A stretch of DNA of 64,000 bases from Thiopontia sp964551545 (GTDB lineage Bacteria; Pseudomonadota; Gammaproteobacteria; GCF-002020875), in NCBI GenBank assembly GCA_964551545.1, contig CAZKCT010000003.1:1-64000 (forward strand), written 5' to 3'. The notes beneath the pieces were generated by a model. The model had not been told where the DNA came from and searched no databases. It saw only the letters and a list, made by a program, of their open reading frames with translations. Each line of letters begins with the position of its first letter. Position 1 is the stretch's first letter. The position numbers and the translations under genes are program-made. Below, piece by piece: positions 28,360 through 37,244 of this stretch.

Positions 28360-29033
28360 CCTCACCTTTCGAACTGGTCATCTTCGATTGGGATGGCACA
28401 TTGATGGATTCAGAGGCGGTGATTGTTCACTGCATGCGAAGCGCCATCCAGGGCCTCGGCCTGGAACCCCGTAGCGATCAGGAGATCAGCAACATTATTG
28501 GGTTGGGGCTCAACGAGGCGGTCACTACACTCTACCCAGGTACTGACGAGCCATTTGCGCAACGTGTTGCTGACGGTTATCGGGTCCACTGGTTCAATAT
28601 CTCACAGAGCGAAGAGGACCTCTTTCCTGGTGTTGAGAGACTACTCCAACACTTGAGGGCTGAGGGAATCAAAACTGCCATTGCCACCGGAAAGAGTCGC
28701 AAAGGGCTCAATCTGGTGCTTCAAGAAACCGGCATTGCCCATCTTTTTGATGCCTCCCGGTGCGCAGACGAGACGCAATCAAAGCCTCACCCTCAGATGA
28801 TTCATGAATTATTAGAGGAGCTTCAGGTTGAGCCAGCCGCTGCCGTAATGGTAGGGGATACAGAGTGGGACCTGTCGATGGCCCATCGGGCGGGAATCGC
28901 CTCAGTCGGGGTCTGCTATGGCGTACATGAGTCGCATCGTCTACGACAGCACGCCCCTCTTGCCTGCATTGAGGCGATCAGTGAAATCAGGGAAATACTG
29001 CCCCTTGCTGCTCCAGCATTCGAGTTAGCCTGA
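28344..29033 (+). CDS. HAD-family hydrolase (phosphoglycolate-phosphatase-like)
   Basis: 229 residues. Motif I DWDGTLMDS gives the nucleophile Asp, motif II threonine is in IATGKSRKGL, and motif IV is VMVGDTEWDLSMA. The cap domain between is of the Gph/YjjG type. Substrate is not evident. It overlaps rluC at its start and, at its end, the opposite-strand maf gene by 47 bases. Confidence 0.9.
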   Translation: MQNAITSPFELVIFDWDGTLMDSEAVIVHCMRSAIQGLGLEPRSDQEISNIIGLGLNEAVTTLYPGTDEPFAQRVADGYRVHWFNISQSEEDLFPGVERLLQHLRAEGIKTAIATGKSRKGLNLVLQETGIAHLFDASRCADETQSKPHPQMIHELLEELQVEPAAAVMVGDTEWDLSMAHRAGIASVGVCYGVHESHRLRQHAPLACIEAISEIREILPLAAPAFELA

Positions 29034-29574
29034 TCAGCGGCAACCCCATCAATGCGCTGGGGTCATCGCCAGAGAGTCGTTCAAACAGGGTAATTCCAAG
29101 CCCCTCTGATTTGAAGCTGCCCGCACAGTTGTATGGCGTTTCCGCATGAAGATAGCGCTCAATCCTTTCTCGGCTAAGGGTGCGAAAGTGGACCTGAAAA
29201 GGGATCACTTCACTCTGTCGTTCACCCGTTGCACTATTTAACAGTGTTAATCCGGTATGAAACTGAATCACCTTTCCTGATGCAGAAGAGAGCTGTTCAA
29301 AGGCATTCTCAAAATTTCCAGGCTTGCCGAGAACCTCTCCCTCATTGACTGCAACCTGATCAGATCCAATCACCAGATGGTTGGGATAAGTTTTCGCCAC
29401 CTCTGCCGCTTTCTTGACCGAAAGCCGCTCCACTAACTGCTCTGGACTCTCTCCCGCATAGCGACTCTCATCAATATCCGGGGAGCTGGTTTCAAAAGGG
29501 AGCCGCAGACGAGCCAGAAGCTCTTTGCGAAAAGGGGAGCTGGAGCCAAGCACCAGTGGCAATGGAAGGTTCAT
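28987..29574 (-). CDS. yceF: Maf-like nucleotide pyrophosphatase YceF
   Basis: 195 residues. LVLGSSSPFRKELLARL at the N-terminus, DIDESRYAGESPEQLVERLS and IGSDQVAVNEGEVLGKP are Maf blocks; the last includes the catalytic Asp. YceF-type enzymes hydrolyse m7GTP and related modified nucleotides. It runs opposite to the rluC and yceD transcripts and overlaps the HAD gene by 47 bases tail to tail. The position between rluC and yceD is conserved with E. coli. Confidence 0.93.
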   Translation of the reverse strand: MNLPLPLVLGSSSPFRKELLARLRLPFETSSPDIDESRYAGESPEQLVERLSVKKAAEVAKTYPNHLVIGSDQVAVNEGEVLGKPGNFENAFEQLSSASGKVIQFHTGLTLLNSATGERQSEVIPFQVHFRTLSRERIERYLHAETPYNCAGSFKSEGLGITLFERLSGDDPSALMGLPLIRLTRMLEQQGAVFP

Positions 29575-29630
29575 TTGGGTAAGCTTGATTGAATATTCAA
29601 CAGAGCTAAAATCATACCATTTTCGGGGTT

Positions 29631-30140
29631 ATGCCAAATCACTTTCCAGAACAGATCTCCCCTTATCAATGGGCCACTAATCACACCTCCATTGAGCGCT
29701 CCCTTCCCGTCTCTCGTTTTGAACGTGCTCAATCGATGTTGATGGATCAACAGGGAGAGGTAAAGGTTGAGCTACAGTTTGGTGTAGATGAGCCCAATAC
29801 CGCATTTCTTAGCGGCGAACTCACTGCCACAGTCAACTTGCAGTGCCAGCGCTGCATGGAGGCTGTCCCCACTTCCATAAAAAGCCAATTTAAAATTGGC
29901 CTGGTCCACAGTGAGGAGGAGGGGGAACGCCTCTCTGGGGAATACGATCCTCTGGTTGCCGATGAACGAGATTTCTCTCTGTTGGAGTTGGTTGAGGACG
30001 AGTTGATTCTCGCAATTCCGATTGTCACCTCACACCCAAAAGAGGCGTGTGATGCGGCCCATTTTCTTCAGGACTCAACCATCATCAAGGAAAAGCGGGA
30101 AAACCCCTTCCAGGTTCTGGAACAGTTGAAAAAACAGTAA
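29631..30140 (+). CDS. yceD: YceD (DUF177), 23S rRNA accumulation protein
   Basis: 169 residues. The family core includes the CQRCMEAVPTSI block and a later CDAAHF, with an acidic middle (DEREDFSLLELVEDELILA-like). In bacteria and plants YceD is linked to 23S rRNA levels; mechanism unknown. It precedes rpmF in the usual order. Confidence 0.9.
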   Translation: MPNHFPEQISPYQWATNHTSIERSLPVSRFERAQSMLMDQQGEVKVELQFGVDEPNTAFLSGELTATVNLQCQRCMEAVPTSIKSQFKIGLVHSEEEGERLSGEYDPLVADERDFSLLELVEDELILAIPIVTSHPKEACDAAHFLQDSTIIKEKRENPFQVLEQLKKQ

Positions 30141-30191
30141 CTCCCACAAAAAACCAGCGATAAAAACCAAGCAATCCAGCAAAAGATCGAT

Positions 30192-30205
30192 TATAATTTG
30201 TCGCC
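30192..30205 (+). promoter_or_regulatory. rpmF promoter: TATAAT plus CGCC start region
   Basis: TATAAT at 30192-30197, then CGCC at 30202-30205. CGCCAGATT (30202-30210) also occurs at the same place in the rpsP promoter (6726-6734). The -35 is weak. Confidence 0.55.
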
Positions 30206-30213
30206 AGATTTCG

Positions 30214-30249
30214 TAGCAGTTCCTTAACCGAACTGCTATTTTTATTTTT
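30214..30249 (+). terminator. Hairpin plus T-run in the rpmF leader (possible attenuator)
   Basis: TAGCAGTTC (30214-30222) and GAACTGCTA (30230-30238) form nine perfect pairs around a 7-base loop, followed by TTTTTATTTTT. It lies between the likely promoter and rpmF. It may instead end yceD transcripts. Confidence 0.7.
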
Positions 30250-30282
30250 GGTTTATTTAAGAAGTATCAGGAGATCCTCCAA

Positions 30283-30465
30283 ATGGCTGTACAGCAAAAC
30301 AAAAAGACTCGTTCCAAGCGTGGAATGCGCCGCTCTCACGACGCACTGACCAGCCCATCTCTCTCTACCGATTCGGAGAGCGGTGAGACTCATCTGCGCC
30401 ACCACGTCACTCCAGATGGCTACTACCGTGGTCGTAAGGTTACCCAGACCAGCGCTGAAGATTGA
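30283..30465 (+). CDS. rpmF: Large ribosomal subunit protein bL32
   Basis: 60 residues: MAVQQNKKTRSKRGMRRSHD, then LRHHVTPDGYYRGRKV. It lacks the zinc-binding cysteines, so it is the Cys-free form, as in E. coli. RBS CAGGAGATCC before the ATG. Start of the rpmF-plsX-fab string. Confidence 0.98.
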   Translation: MAVQQNKKTRSKRGMRRSHDALTSPSLSTDSESGETHLRHHVTPDGYYRGRKVTQTSAED

Positions 30466-30538
30466 TTCAGGGCGCTCTTGGAGACGACCCAACGCCTCCC
30501 TCTCTCCTTCACTCGTAACACTGAGATGAGGAGGGGGC

Positions 30539-31558
30539 GTGACCACCACAATCGCCATTGACGCCATGGGCGGCGACCATGGCGTCAATGTCACTGTCCC
30601 CGCCTCACTGCAGGCACTTGAGCATAATCCTTCGCTTCAACTGATTCTGGTTGGAGACGAAAGTGTGATCGCTGCACGATCCGATCTGCAGAACCACCCC
30701 CAGAAAAACCGCATCACCGTTCATCATGCCTCTGAGCAGGTAGGGATGGATGAGCTTCCCTCCAACGCACTTCGCAAGAAGAAGGACTCTTCGATGCGCG
30801 TTGCACTTAACCAAGTCAAAGAGAAGCAGGCTGGCGCCTGCGTTAGCGCCGGCAATACGGGCGCACTGATGGCGATCTCCCGGTTTGTCTTGAAGATGCT
30901 GCCCGGTATTGATCGCCCCGCCATTTGTGGTGCACTTCCAACTGAGAAGGGAATCAGCTATATGCTGGATCTCGGTGCCAATGTCGACGCAACCCCAGAG
31001 AGCCTGCTCCAGTTTGCGGTCATGGGCGCAGAACTGGTGAGTGCAGTTGCTGAAAAAGAGCAACCCTCTGTCGGCCTGCTCAATATCGGCGAAGAGGAGA
31101 TCAAAGGGAACGAGATCGTCAAACAGGCATCAGAACTGCTGAGGCGAAGCGACCTCAACTATTATGGTTATGTTGAGGGAGATGACATCTACCAAGGCAC
31201 CGTTGATGTAGTCGTCTGTGATGGTTTTGTTGGCAACATTGCCCTCAAAGCGAGTGAAGGGCTGGCTCACATGGTGAGCTTCTACATCAAGTCCGAGTTC
31301 AAAAAAAACTGGCTCACCAAACTCGCCGCACTGATTGCAATGCCTGTACTTAACGCCTTCCGCAATCGCATTGAGCCACGCAACTATAATGGTGCTGGCC
31401 TGCTGGGACTTCGCGGCATTGTGGTGAAGAGCCATGGTGGAACGGATATCATGGGGTTCCACAACGCCATCAAGGTTGCCGTTGCTGAGGTTGAACATGC
31501 AGTGCCCGAGAAAATCGAGGCCCACCTGCACAAGACACTAATTGAGGGGAAAGAGTGA
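30539..31558 (+). CDS. plsX: Phosphate acyltransferase PlsX
   Basis: 339 residues. IAIDAMGGDHGVNVTVPA at the N-terminus and later AGNTGALMA and GRNYNGAGLLGL-like sequence (EPRNYNGAGLLGLRG) are PlsX blocks. It makes acyl-phosphate from acyl-ACP for phospholipid synthesis. GTG start with a GAGGAGGGGG RBS. Its stop overlaps the fabH start (GTGA). Confidence 0.97.
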   Translation: MTTTIAIDAMGGDHGVNVTVPASLQALEHNPSLQLILVGDESVIAARSDLQNHPQKNRITVHHASEQVGMDELPSNALRKKKDSSMRVALNQVKEKQAGACVSAGNTGALMAISRFVLKMLPGIDRPAICGALPTEKGISYMLDLGANVDATPESLLQFAVMGAELVSAVAEKEQPSVGLLNIGEEEIKGNEIVKQASELLRRSDLNYYGYVEGDDIYQGTVDVVVCDGFVGNIALKASEGLAHMVSFYIKSEFKKNWLTKLAALIAMPVLNAFRNRIEPRNYNGAGLLGLRGIVVKSHGGTDIMGFHNAIKVAVAEVEHAVPEKIEAHLHKTLIEGKE

Positions 31559-32517
31559 CCTATTCAAAAATCATCGGCACAGGCGGCTACCTCCCAGAAG
31601 GGGTTCGCACCAACGCCGACCTTGAGAAAATGATGGATACCAGTGATGAGTGGATTGTTGCTCGCACTGGTATCCATACACGACACGTCGCCGCAGAGGG
31701 GGAGACCACCTGCGATCTCGCCGAGCAAGCCTCTCGTCAGGCTATCGAGATGGCCGGAATCTCGCTCGATGAAATTGATTTGATTGTCGTTGCCACCACC
31801 ACACCCGATAAAGTTTTCCCCAGCACCGCATGTCTGCTGCAGCAGCGACTCGACATTCACGGCTGCCCAGCATTTGATGTGCAAGCAGTCTGTACTGGAT
31901 TTATCTATGCGCTCTCTGTTGCGGACAACTTTGTTCGAGCCGGCTCTGCCAAAACAGCACTGGTCGTTGGCGCAGAGACCATGTCACGAATCATCGACTG
32001 GACCGACCGCGGGACCGCCATTCTCTTTGGTGACGGTGCCGGTGCCGTTGTACTGAAATCATCGGAAGAGCCAGGCATTCTCTCGACCCATATTCATGCC
32101 GATGGAAAATATGAAGAGCTTCTTCATGTGCCTGCGGGCGGCGTCTCTTCTGGTGTCGCTGGTGAGATCCCCTACATGGAGATGAAGGGGAACGAGGTCT
32201 TCAAGATGGCGGTCAACACATTAGGACGCATCGTTGACGAGACCCTGGAGGCCAACCAGATGGGGAAACAGGAGATCGATTGGTTGGTACCGCATCAGGC
32301 CAATGTTCGCATCATTGCAGCAACTGCAAAAAAACTGCGGATGTCGATGGATAACGTCATTCTCACTGTACAGGATCATGGTAACACCTCGGCAGCATCC
32401 GTCCCTCTAGCACTCAATGAAGGGGTTCGCAGTGGCAAGATTCAAAAAGGACAGACAATTTTAATGGAGGCCTTTGGTGGAGGATTTACCTGGGGCTCCG
32501 CATTGGCCCGTTTCTAA
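31555..32517 (+). CDS. fabH: 3-oxoacyl-ACP synthase III (FabH)
   Basis: 320 residues. Catalytic Cys in AVCTGFIYAL, His in VPHQANVRI and Asn in DHGNTSAAS form the Cys-His-Asn triad; GDGAGAVVL is also conserved. It condenses acetyl-CoA with malonyl-ACP to start fatty-acid synthesis. GTG start overlapping the plsX stop. Confidence 0.97.
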   Translation: MTYSKIIGTGGYLPEGVRTNADLEKMMDTSDEWIVARTGIHTRHVAAEGETTCDLAEQASRQAIEMAGISLDEIDLIVVATTTPDKVFPSTACLLQQRLDIHGCPAFDVQAVCTGFIYALSVADNFVRAGSAKTALVVGAETMSRIIDWTDRGTAILFGDGAGAVVLKSSEEPGILSTHIHADGKYEELLHVPAGGVSSGVAGEIPYMEMKGNEVFKMAVNTLGRIVDETLEANQMGKQEIDWLVPHQANVRIIAATAKKLRMSMDNVILTVQDHGNTSAASVPLALNEGVRSGKIQKGQTILMEAFGGGFTWGSALARF

Positions 32518-32533
32518 AACAGAGGATTTGTTG

Positions 32534-33466
32534 ATGAAGTTAGCATTTGTATTTCCAGGACAAGGCTCTCAGGCGGTCGGAATGATGGCTGATCTGGCCG
32601 AGCAACATTCGGTTGTTGGTGAGACTTTTGCAGAGGCCTCAGAGGCACTCGGCTTTGATCTCTGGAACATGGTGCAGGAGGGGACAAAGGAGTCCCTTAA
32701 CCAGACCACCAATACCCAGCCAGCGATGTTGACTGCAGGGGTTGCCGCATGGCGTGTTTGGCAACAACAGAGTGGTACTACGCCATCTATCATGGCAGGC
32801 CACAGCTTGGGGGAATACAGCGCGCTAGTCTGTTCAGGAGCACTTCACTTTGGCGATGCAGTAAAACTGGTCGCTGAACGCGGTCGACTTATGCAAGAAG
32901 CCGTGCCTGAGGGAGAAGGGGCAATGGCTGCGATTCTTGGGCTTACTGATGATCAGGTGCGTAGTGTCTGTGGCGATGCTGCGCAAGGCGCAGTAGTCGA
33001 GGCAGTCAACTTCAACGCGCCTGGCCAGGTTGTCATCGCAGGCAGTGCTGATGCCATTGGGCGCGCCACTGTGTTGGCCAAGGAGGCAGGGGCTAAACGG
33101 GCACTTCCCCTCCCTGTGAGTGTCCCCTCACACTCTTCGCTGATGCGAGAGGCTGCAGAGCACTTTGCGACTGCAATATCCTCCATCACAATTAATGCGC
33201 CGGAGATTCCGGTCATCAATAATGTAGACGTCTCTATCGAGACCGATCCTGACGCCATTCGTGACTCACTGGCACGTCAACTCTACAACCCGGTTCGCTG
33301 GGTAGAAACTGTTCAAAAGATGCAGCAGTCTGGCGTTGACACCTTGATTGAGTGTGGACCAGGTAAAGTTCTGGCAGGCCTCAACAAACGCATTGAACGA
33401 GGAATGAAGGCGGCGCCTCTATTTGATTGCACCAGCCTCGATGCAGCAATGGCGTTAACCCAATAA
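32534..33466 (+). CDS. fabD: Malonyl-CoA:ACP transacylase FabD
   Basis: 310 residues from ATG 32534 (MKLAFVFPGQGSQAVGM); an upstream TTG-type start inside fabH has no support. The nucleophile is in AGHSLGEYSAL and the catalytic His in PVSVPSHSSLM. It loads malonyl groups onto ACP. 16 bases after fabH, 21 before fabG. Confidence 0.97.
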   Translation: MKLAFVFPGQGSQAVGMMADLAEQHSVVGETFAEASEALGFDLWNMVQEGTKESLNQTTNTQPAMLTAGVAAWRVWQQQSGTTPSIMAGHSLGEYSALVCSGALHFGDAVKLVAERGRLMQEAVPEGEGAMAAILGLTDDQVRSVCGDAAQGAVVEAVNFNAPGQVVIAGSADAIGRATVLAKEAGAKRALPLPVSVPSHSSLMREAAEHFATAISSITINAPEIPVINNVDVSIETDPDAIRDSLARQLYNPVRWVETVQKMQQSGVDTLIECGPGKVLAGLNKRIERGMKAAPLFDCTSLDAAMALTQ

Positions 33467-33487
33467 CCAAAACAGGGAAATCATTAG

Positions 33488-34231
33488 ATGAGTAATCTGG
33501 ATGGAAAGATCGCACTAGTAACCGGTGCCAGTCGCGGTATTGGTCAAGCGATTGCACTGAAGCTGGGCGCAATGGGCGCCACAGTGATTGGCACCGCAAC
33601 CTCGGATGGCGGTGCAGAGAAGATCACTGCCTATATGAAAGAGGCTGGCATTCAGGGCGAGGGGATGAAACTGAATGTCACCGACCTCTCTGAGATTGAG
33701 ACAACCATCAAGCAGATTGGTGAAAATCATGGTGCCGTTACACTACTGATCAACAATGCGGGCATTACCCGTGACAATCTGTTGATGCGGATGAAGGAAG
33801 AGGAGTGGGGCGATATCATGGAGACCAACTTGACCTCCATCTATCGCGTCTCCAAGGCCTGTCTGCGTGGCATGATGAAGGCACGTGGCGGACGCATTAT
33901 CAGCATCACCTCGGTCGTCGGCGCGATGGGCAACGCGGGTCAGTCTAATTACGCTGCTGCAAAAGCAGGAGTAATGGGGTTCAGCCGCTCTCTGGCGCGT
34001 GAAGTAGCCTCTCGTGGCGTAACAGTCAACACGGTTGCACCCGGGTTTATTGACACCGATATGACCAAGGCGCTCCCTGATGAACAGAAAGAGGCGCTGA
34101 AAGTGCAGATTCCTGCAGGAGCATTGGGACAGCCTGAGGATATTGCCAACGCGGTCGCCTTCCTGGCCTCCAATGAGGCAGCTTATGTCACCGGCCAGAC
34201 ACTTCACGTCAATGGCGGTATGTATATGTAA
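33488..34231 (+). CDS. fabG: 3-oxoacyl-ACP reductase FabG
   Basis: 247 residues. SDR fold with TGASRGIG for NADPH, NNAGITRDN, catalytic Ser in SITSVVGAMGN and the YAAAKAG Tyr/Lys pair. It reduces the beta-keto group in each elongation round. acpP follows after 100 bases with its own promoter-like sequence. Confidence 0.97.
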   Translation: MSNLDGKIALVTGASRGIGQAIALKLGAMGATVIGTATSDGGAEKITAYMKEAGIQGEGMKLNVTDLSEIETTIKQIGENHGAVTLLINNAGITRDNLLMRMKEEEWGDIMETNLTSIYRVSKACLRGMMKARGGRIISITSVVGAMGNAGQSNYAAAKAGVMGFSRSLAREVASRGVTVNTVAPGFIDTDMTKALPDEQKEALKVQIPAGALGQPEDIANAVAFLASNEAAYVTGQTLHVNGGMYM

Positions 34232-34238
34232 AGAAGTT

Positions 34239-34282
34239 TTGAAAAACGGGAGAAGGTGGTAAAATCTGCTCCAGTTTTTCAA
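34239..34282 (+). promoter_or_regulatory. acpP upstream region: hairpin holding an extended -10
   Basis: TTGAAAAAC (34239-34247) pairs with GTTTTTCAA (34274-34282), helped by GGAG/CTCC inside. The loop holds TGGTAAAAT (34257-34265), an extended -10 box that would start an acpP transcript about 60 bases before its ATG. Separately, TTGACA-N17-ATTAAT (34289-34317) would start too close to the RBS to be the main promoter. Confidence 0.4.
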
Positions 34283-34331
34283 CAACCGTTGACAAACGGA
34301 TTCAGTGAACAATTAATCGTAGAGGATTGAA

Positions 34332-34568
34332 ATGAGCGATATTCAAGCACAGGTAACCAAGATTGTTGCAGAGCAGTTGGGTGTAGACGAGGGCGAGGTC
34401 AACAATGAGTCATCTTTCGTAGATGATCTAGGGGCTGACTCACTCGACACCGTTGAGCTGGTTATGGCACTGGAGGAGGAGTTTGGTTGCGAGATTCCTG
34501 ACGAAGAGGCAGAGAAGATCACTACTGTTCAGCAGGCCATTGACTACGTCAACAAGGCGCAGAGCTAA
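34332..34568 (+). CDS. acpP: Acyl carrier protein
   Basis: 78 residues, highly acidic. The phosphopantetheine serine is in DDLGADSLDTVELVMALEEE. It carries growing acyl chains. RBS AGAGGAT. A strong terminator follows, so fabF expression beyond it depends on read-through or its own promoter. Confidence 0.98.
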   Translation: MSDIQAQVTKIVAEQLGVDEGEVNNESSFVDDLGADSLDTVELVMALEEEFGCEIPDEEAEKITTVQQAIDYVNKAQS

Positions 34569-34612
34569 AACTTTTCAATCAGTTCATTTTTGAACGACGA
34601 TTTGAGAACCCC

Positions 34613-34649
34613 AAAAGCCGCACTTCTCTTGATGGAGTGCGGCTTTTTT
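34613..34649 (+). terminator. Terminator after acpP
   Basis: AAAAGCCGCACT and AGTGCGGCTTTTTT pair around an 11-base loop, followed by a T-run. It separates the abundant acpP message from fabF. Confidence 0.9.
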
Positions 34650-34674
34650 AGTTCAGACCACAAGGATTGATACG

Positions 34675-35919
34675 ATGAAGGGTGATAGACGAGTTGTTGT
34701 AACCGGGATGGGAATGGTTTCCCCGGTTGGAAATACCGTAGACGAGAGCTGGGAGAATATCCTTGCAGGAAAGAGTGGCGCGGGACCTGTTCCCCATTTT
34801 GATGCTGCTGAATTTCCTGTGACCTTCTCCTGCTCAGTCAAGGAGAGCTTTGATCCACTGGAATACCTCAGTAAGAAAGATCTGCGCAAGATGGACTCCT
34901 TCATCCACTACGGGATGGCCGCAGGCGTTCAAGCATTCCGTGACTCCGGTCTGGAAATCACCGAGGAGAATGCTGAGCGCATCGGTGTCTCTATCGGCTC
35001 TGGTATTGGCGGTCTACCCGGCATTGAAAAGGGGCGTGATGCATTGGTTGCAGGCGGCCCTCGCAAGGTCTCCCCATTTTTTGTCCCCTCAAATATCATC
35101 AACATGGTCTCTGGCAACCTCTCCATTCTGATTGGCGCCAAGGGTCCTAACACCTCCATCGTCACCGCTTGCAGTACCGCCACGCACAGTGCAGGAGATG
35201 CGGCACGCATGATCGTTTACGGAGATGCTGATGTGATGATCACCGGTGGTGCCGAGAACGCGACCTCTCCTGTCGGACTCAGCGGCTTTGCGTCAGCCAA
35301 GGCTCTCTCCACACGCAACGATGACCCTCAAACCGCAAGCCGTCCATGGGATGTCGACCGTGATGGCTTCGTGCTGGGTGATGGTGCAGGTGTCGTGGTG
35401 CTGGAGGAGTATGAGCACGCCAAGGCACGTGGCGCCAAGATCTATGCTGAGGTGACTGGCTTTGGAATGAGTGGAGATGCCTACCATATGACCTCACCTT
35501 CACCAGGCGGGGAGGGGGCATCCCGCTGCATGAACAGCGCGCTGGCTGACGCTGGGCTCAATCCAGATCAGATCGATTATGTGAATGCACACGGCACCTC
35601 AACACCTGCCGGTGATGTTGCGGAGACCTCTGCAGTGAAGATGACCTTTGGGGATCACGCCTATAAACTAGCCGTTAACTCAACCAAATCCATGACGGGT
35701 CATCTGTTGGGTGCCGCAGGTGGCATTGAGGCGATCTTCACTATTCTGGCGATCCGCGATCAGGTCTCACCACCGACCATCAACATCTTCAATCAAGACC
35801 CAGCGTGTGATCTGGATTACGTGGCCAATACCGCACGTGAGATGAAAATTGAATACGCCATCTCCAACTCATTTGGATTTGGTGGCACTAACGGAACACT
35901 CGTCTTCCAAAAAATTTGA
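34675..35919 (+). CDS. fabF: 3-oxoacyl-ACP synthase II (FabF)
   Basis: 414 residues. KAS II triad: Cys in TACSTATHSAGDAA, His in NAHGTSTPAGD and His in MTGHLLGAAGG. It elongates acyl chains, including palmitoleate to cis-vaccenate. ATG at 34675. pabB begins at its stop codon. Confidence 0.97.
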   Translation: MKGDRRVVVTGMGMVSPVGNTVDESWENILAGKSGAGPVPHFDAAEFPVTFSCSVKESFDPLEYLSKKDLRKMDSFIHYGMAAGVQAFRDSGLEITEENAERIGVSIGSGIGGLPGIEKGRDALVAGGPRKVSPFFVPSNIINMVSGNLSILIGAKGPNTSIVTACSTATHSAGDAARMIVYGDADVMITGGAENATSPVGLSGFASAKALSTRNDDPQTASRPWDVDRDGFVLGDGAGVVVLEEYEHAKARGAKIYAEVTGFGMSGDAYHMTSPSPGGEGASRCMNSALADAGLNPDQIDYVNAHGTSTPAGDVAETSAVKMTFGDHAYKLAVNSTKSMTGHLLGAAGGIEAIFTILAIRDQVSPPTINIFNQDPACDLDYVANTAREMKIEYAISNSFGFGGTNGTLVFQKI

Positions 35920-37244
35920 TTGTCGAGCGCCCCGTGCTGGGGGTTGATCTGCTTGCATTGCATGCAGCTAATCCCCAGCGTTACCCCTACCTGCTAGAGA
36001 GCAGCGCAACGGATTCATCCTCTCAGGGAAACCACTGGAGCATTCTCTTTGCATTTCCCGGAGAAGTTGTTCGCGCAGCAGAGGGAGCGTTTCTGTCGCG
36101 GCTCGACCAGCAATGGCAGCAGGCTGCATCAAAAGCTCTAGATTGCCCCAGCGAACTCCCGTTCCGTGGTGGCTGGTTTCTCTTTCTTGATTATGAGCTG
36201 GCGCATCAGATTGAGCCTGTGCTCTCTCGCAACCGATCACAGCCTCCCACTTCCCAGGCCTACGCCCGAAGAGTTCCCGCAGCTATCCTGATTGATCACA
36301 ATAGTGATCGACTCTATCTGGTCGAAGAGGGGGAGGAGTCAGAGCTAGTTCAGAAGATGGAGATAGATATCCAACAAGAGAGTGTGCTCCCTACCAATCT
36401 AGATTCTTTGCCATTGAATCGACTCAGTGAGGAGTCATCGCAACAGTTTCTTGACGGGATTGAACGAATCAAGCGTTACATCATTGAGGGAGATGTTTTC
36501 CAGGTCAACCTTTCACGTCAATGGGAAGGAACACTCAAATCCTCCGTCTCACCAGGGGAGCTCTATCAGCGACTGCGCCGCAGTAACCCTGCGCCATTTT
36601 CAGGGATTGCTGTCGATGGCGAACAAGCGGTCATCAGCTCCTCTCCAGAACGACTCGTCCGTGTTCGCGATGGCGTTGCTGAGACCCGTCCTATCGCGGG
36701 AACCCATCCTCGTGGCGCTACAGACACAGAGGACCAGAAACTTTCCAGCCAATTATTGGACCACCCCAAAGAGCAGGCAGAGCATGTCATGCTGATCGAT
36801 CTGGAGCGCAATGATCTAGGCCGCGTTTGCCAACCAGGATCCATTGAGGTGAATGAGTTAATGGTGCTGGAAAGTTACGCCCATGTTCACCATATCGTCT
36901 CCAACGTACGAGGAGTACTGGCAACCGGCACCACACCTGGTGCAGTGATCCGGGCACTCTTTCCTGGCGGAACTATTACGGGTTGTCCCAAGGTGCGATG
37001 CATGGAGATCATTGATGAACTGGAGTCGGCTCCACGCCATGCCTACACTGGCAGCATGGGCTACCTCAACCACAATGGAGATCTTGATCTCAACATTCTG
37101 ATTCGAACCATCATGCAAGATGGCAAGCAGATTCAGCTACGTGCCGGCGCCGGAATTGTTCATGACTCAATTCCGCAACGTGAACTTGAGGAGACCCGTG
37201 CCAAGGCAAAAGGGATGTTGGTTGCATTGGGGGCCGCAGAATGA
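35916..37244 (+). CDS. pabB: Aminodeoxychorismate synthase component I (PabB)
   Basis: 442 residues. Chorismate-binding blocks: GDVFQVNLSRQWEG, SSPERLVRV, RPIAGTHPRGA, LERNDLGRV and TGCPKVRCMEIIDELE, the last typical of PabB over TrpE. The motif reads PIAGT where E. coli PabB has PIKGT, whose lysine acts in catalysis; Ala is the TrpE-like state. pabC follows with ATGA overlap, supporting a folate role. The TTG start overlaps the fabF stop; a later GTG (35934) is also possible. No pabA is in the window. Confidence 0.9.
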   Translation: MIVERPVLGVDLLALHAANPQRYPYLLESSATDSSSQGNHWSILFAFPGEVVRAAEGAFLSRLDQQWQQAASKALDCPSELPFRGGWFLFLDYELAHQIEPVLSRNRSQPPTSQAYARRVPAAILIDHNSDRLYLVEEGEESELVQKMEIDIQQESVLPTNLDSLPLNRLSEESSQQFLDGIERIKRYIIEGDVFQVNLSRQWEGTLKSSVSPGELYQRLRRSNPAPFSGIAVDGEQAVISSSPERLVRVRDGVAETRPIAGTHPRGATDTEDQKLSSQLLDHPKEQAEHVMLIDLERNDLGRVCQPGSIEVNELMVLESYAHVHHIVSNVRGVLATGTTPGAVIRALFPGGTITGCPKVRCMEIIDELESAPRHAYTGSMGYLNHNGDLDLNILIRTIMQDGKQIQLRAGAGIVHDSIPQRELEETRAKAKGMLVALGAAE

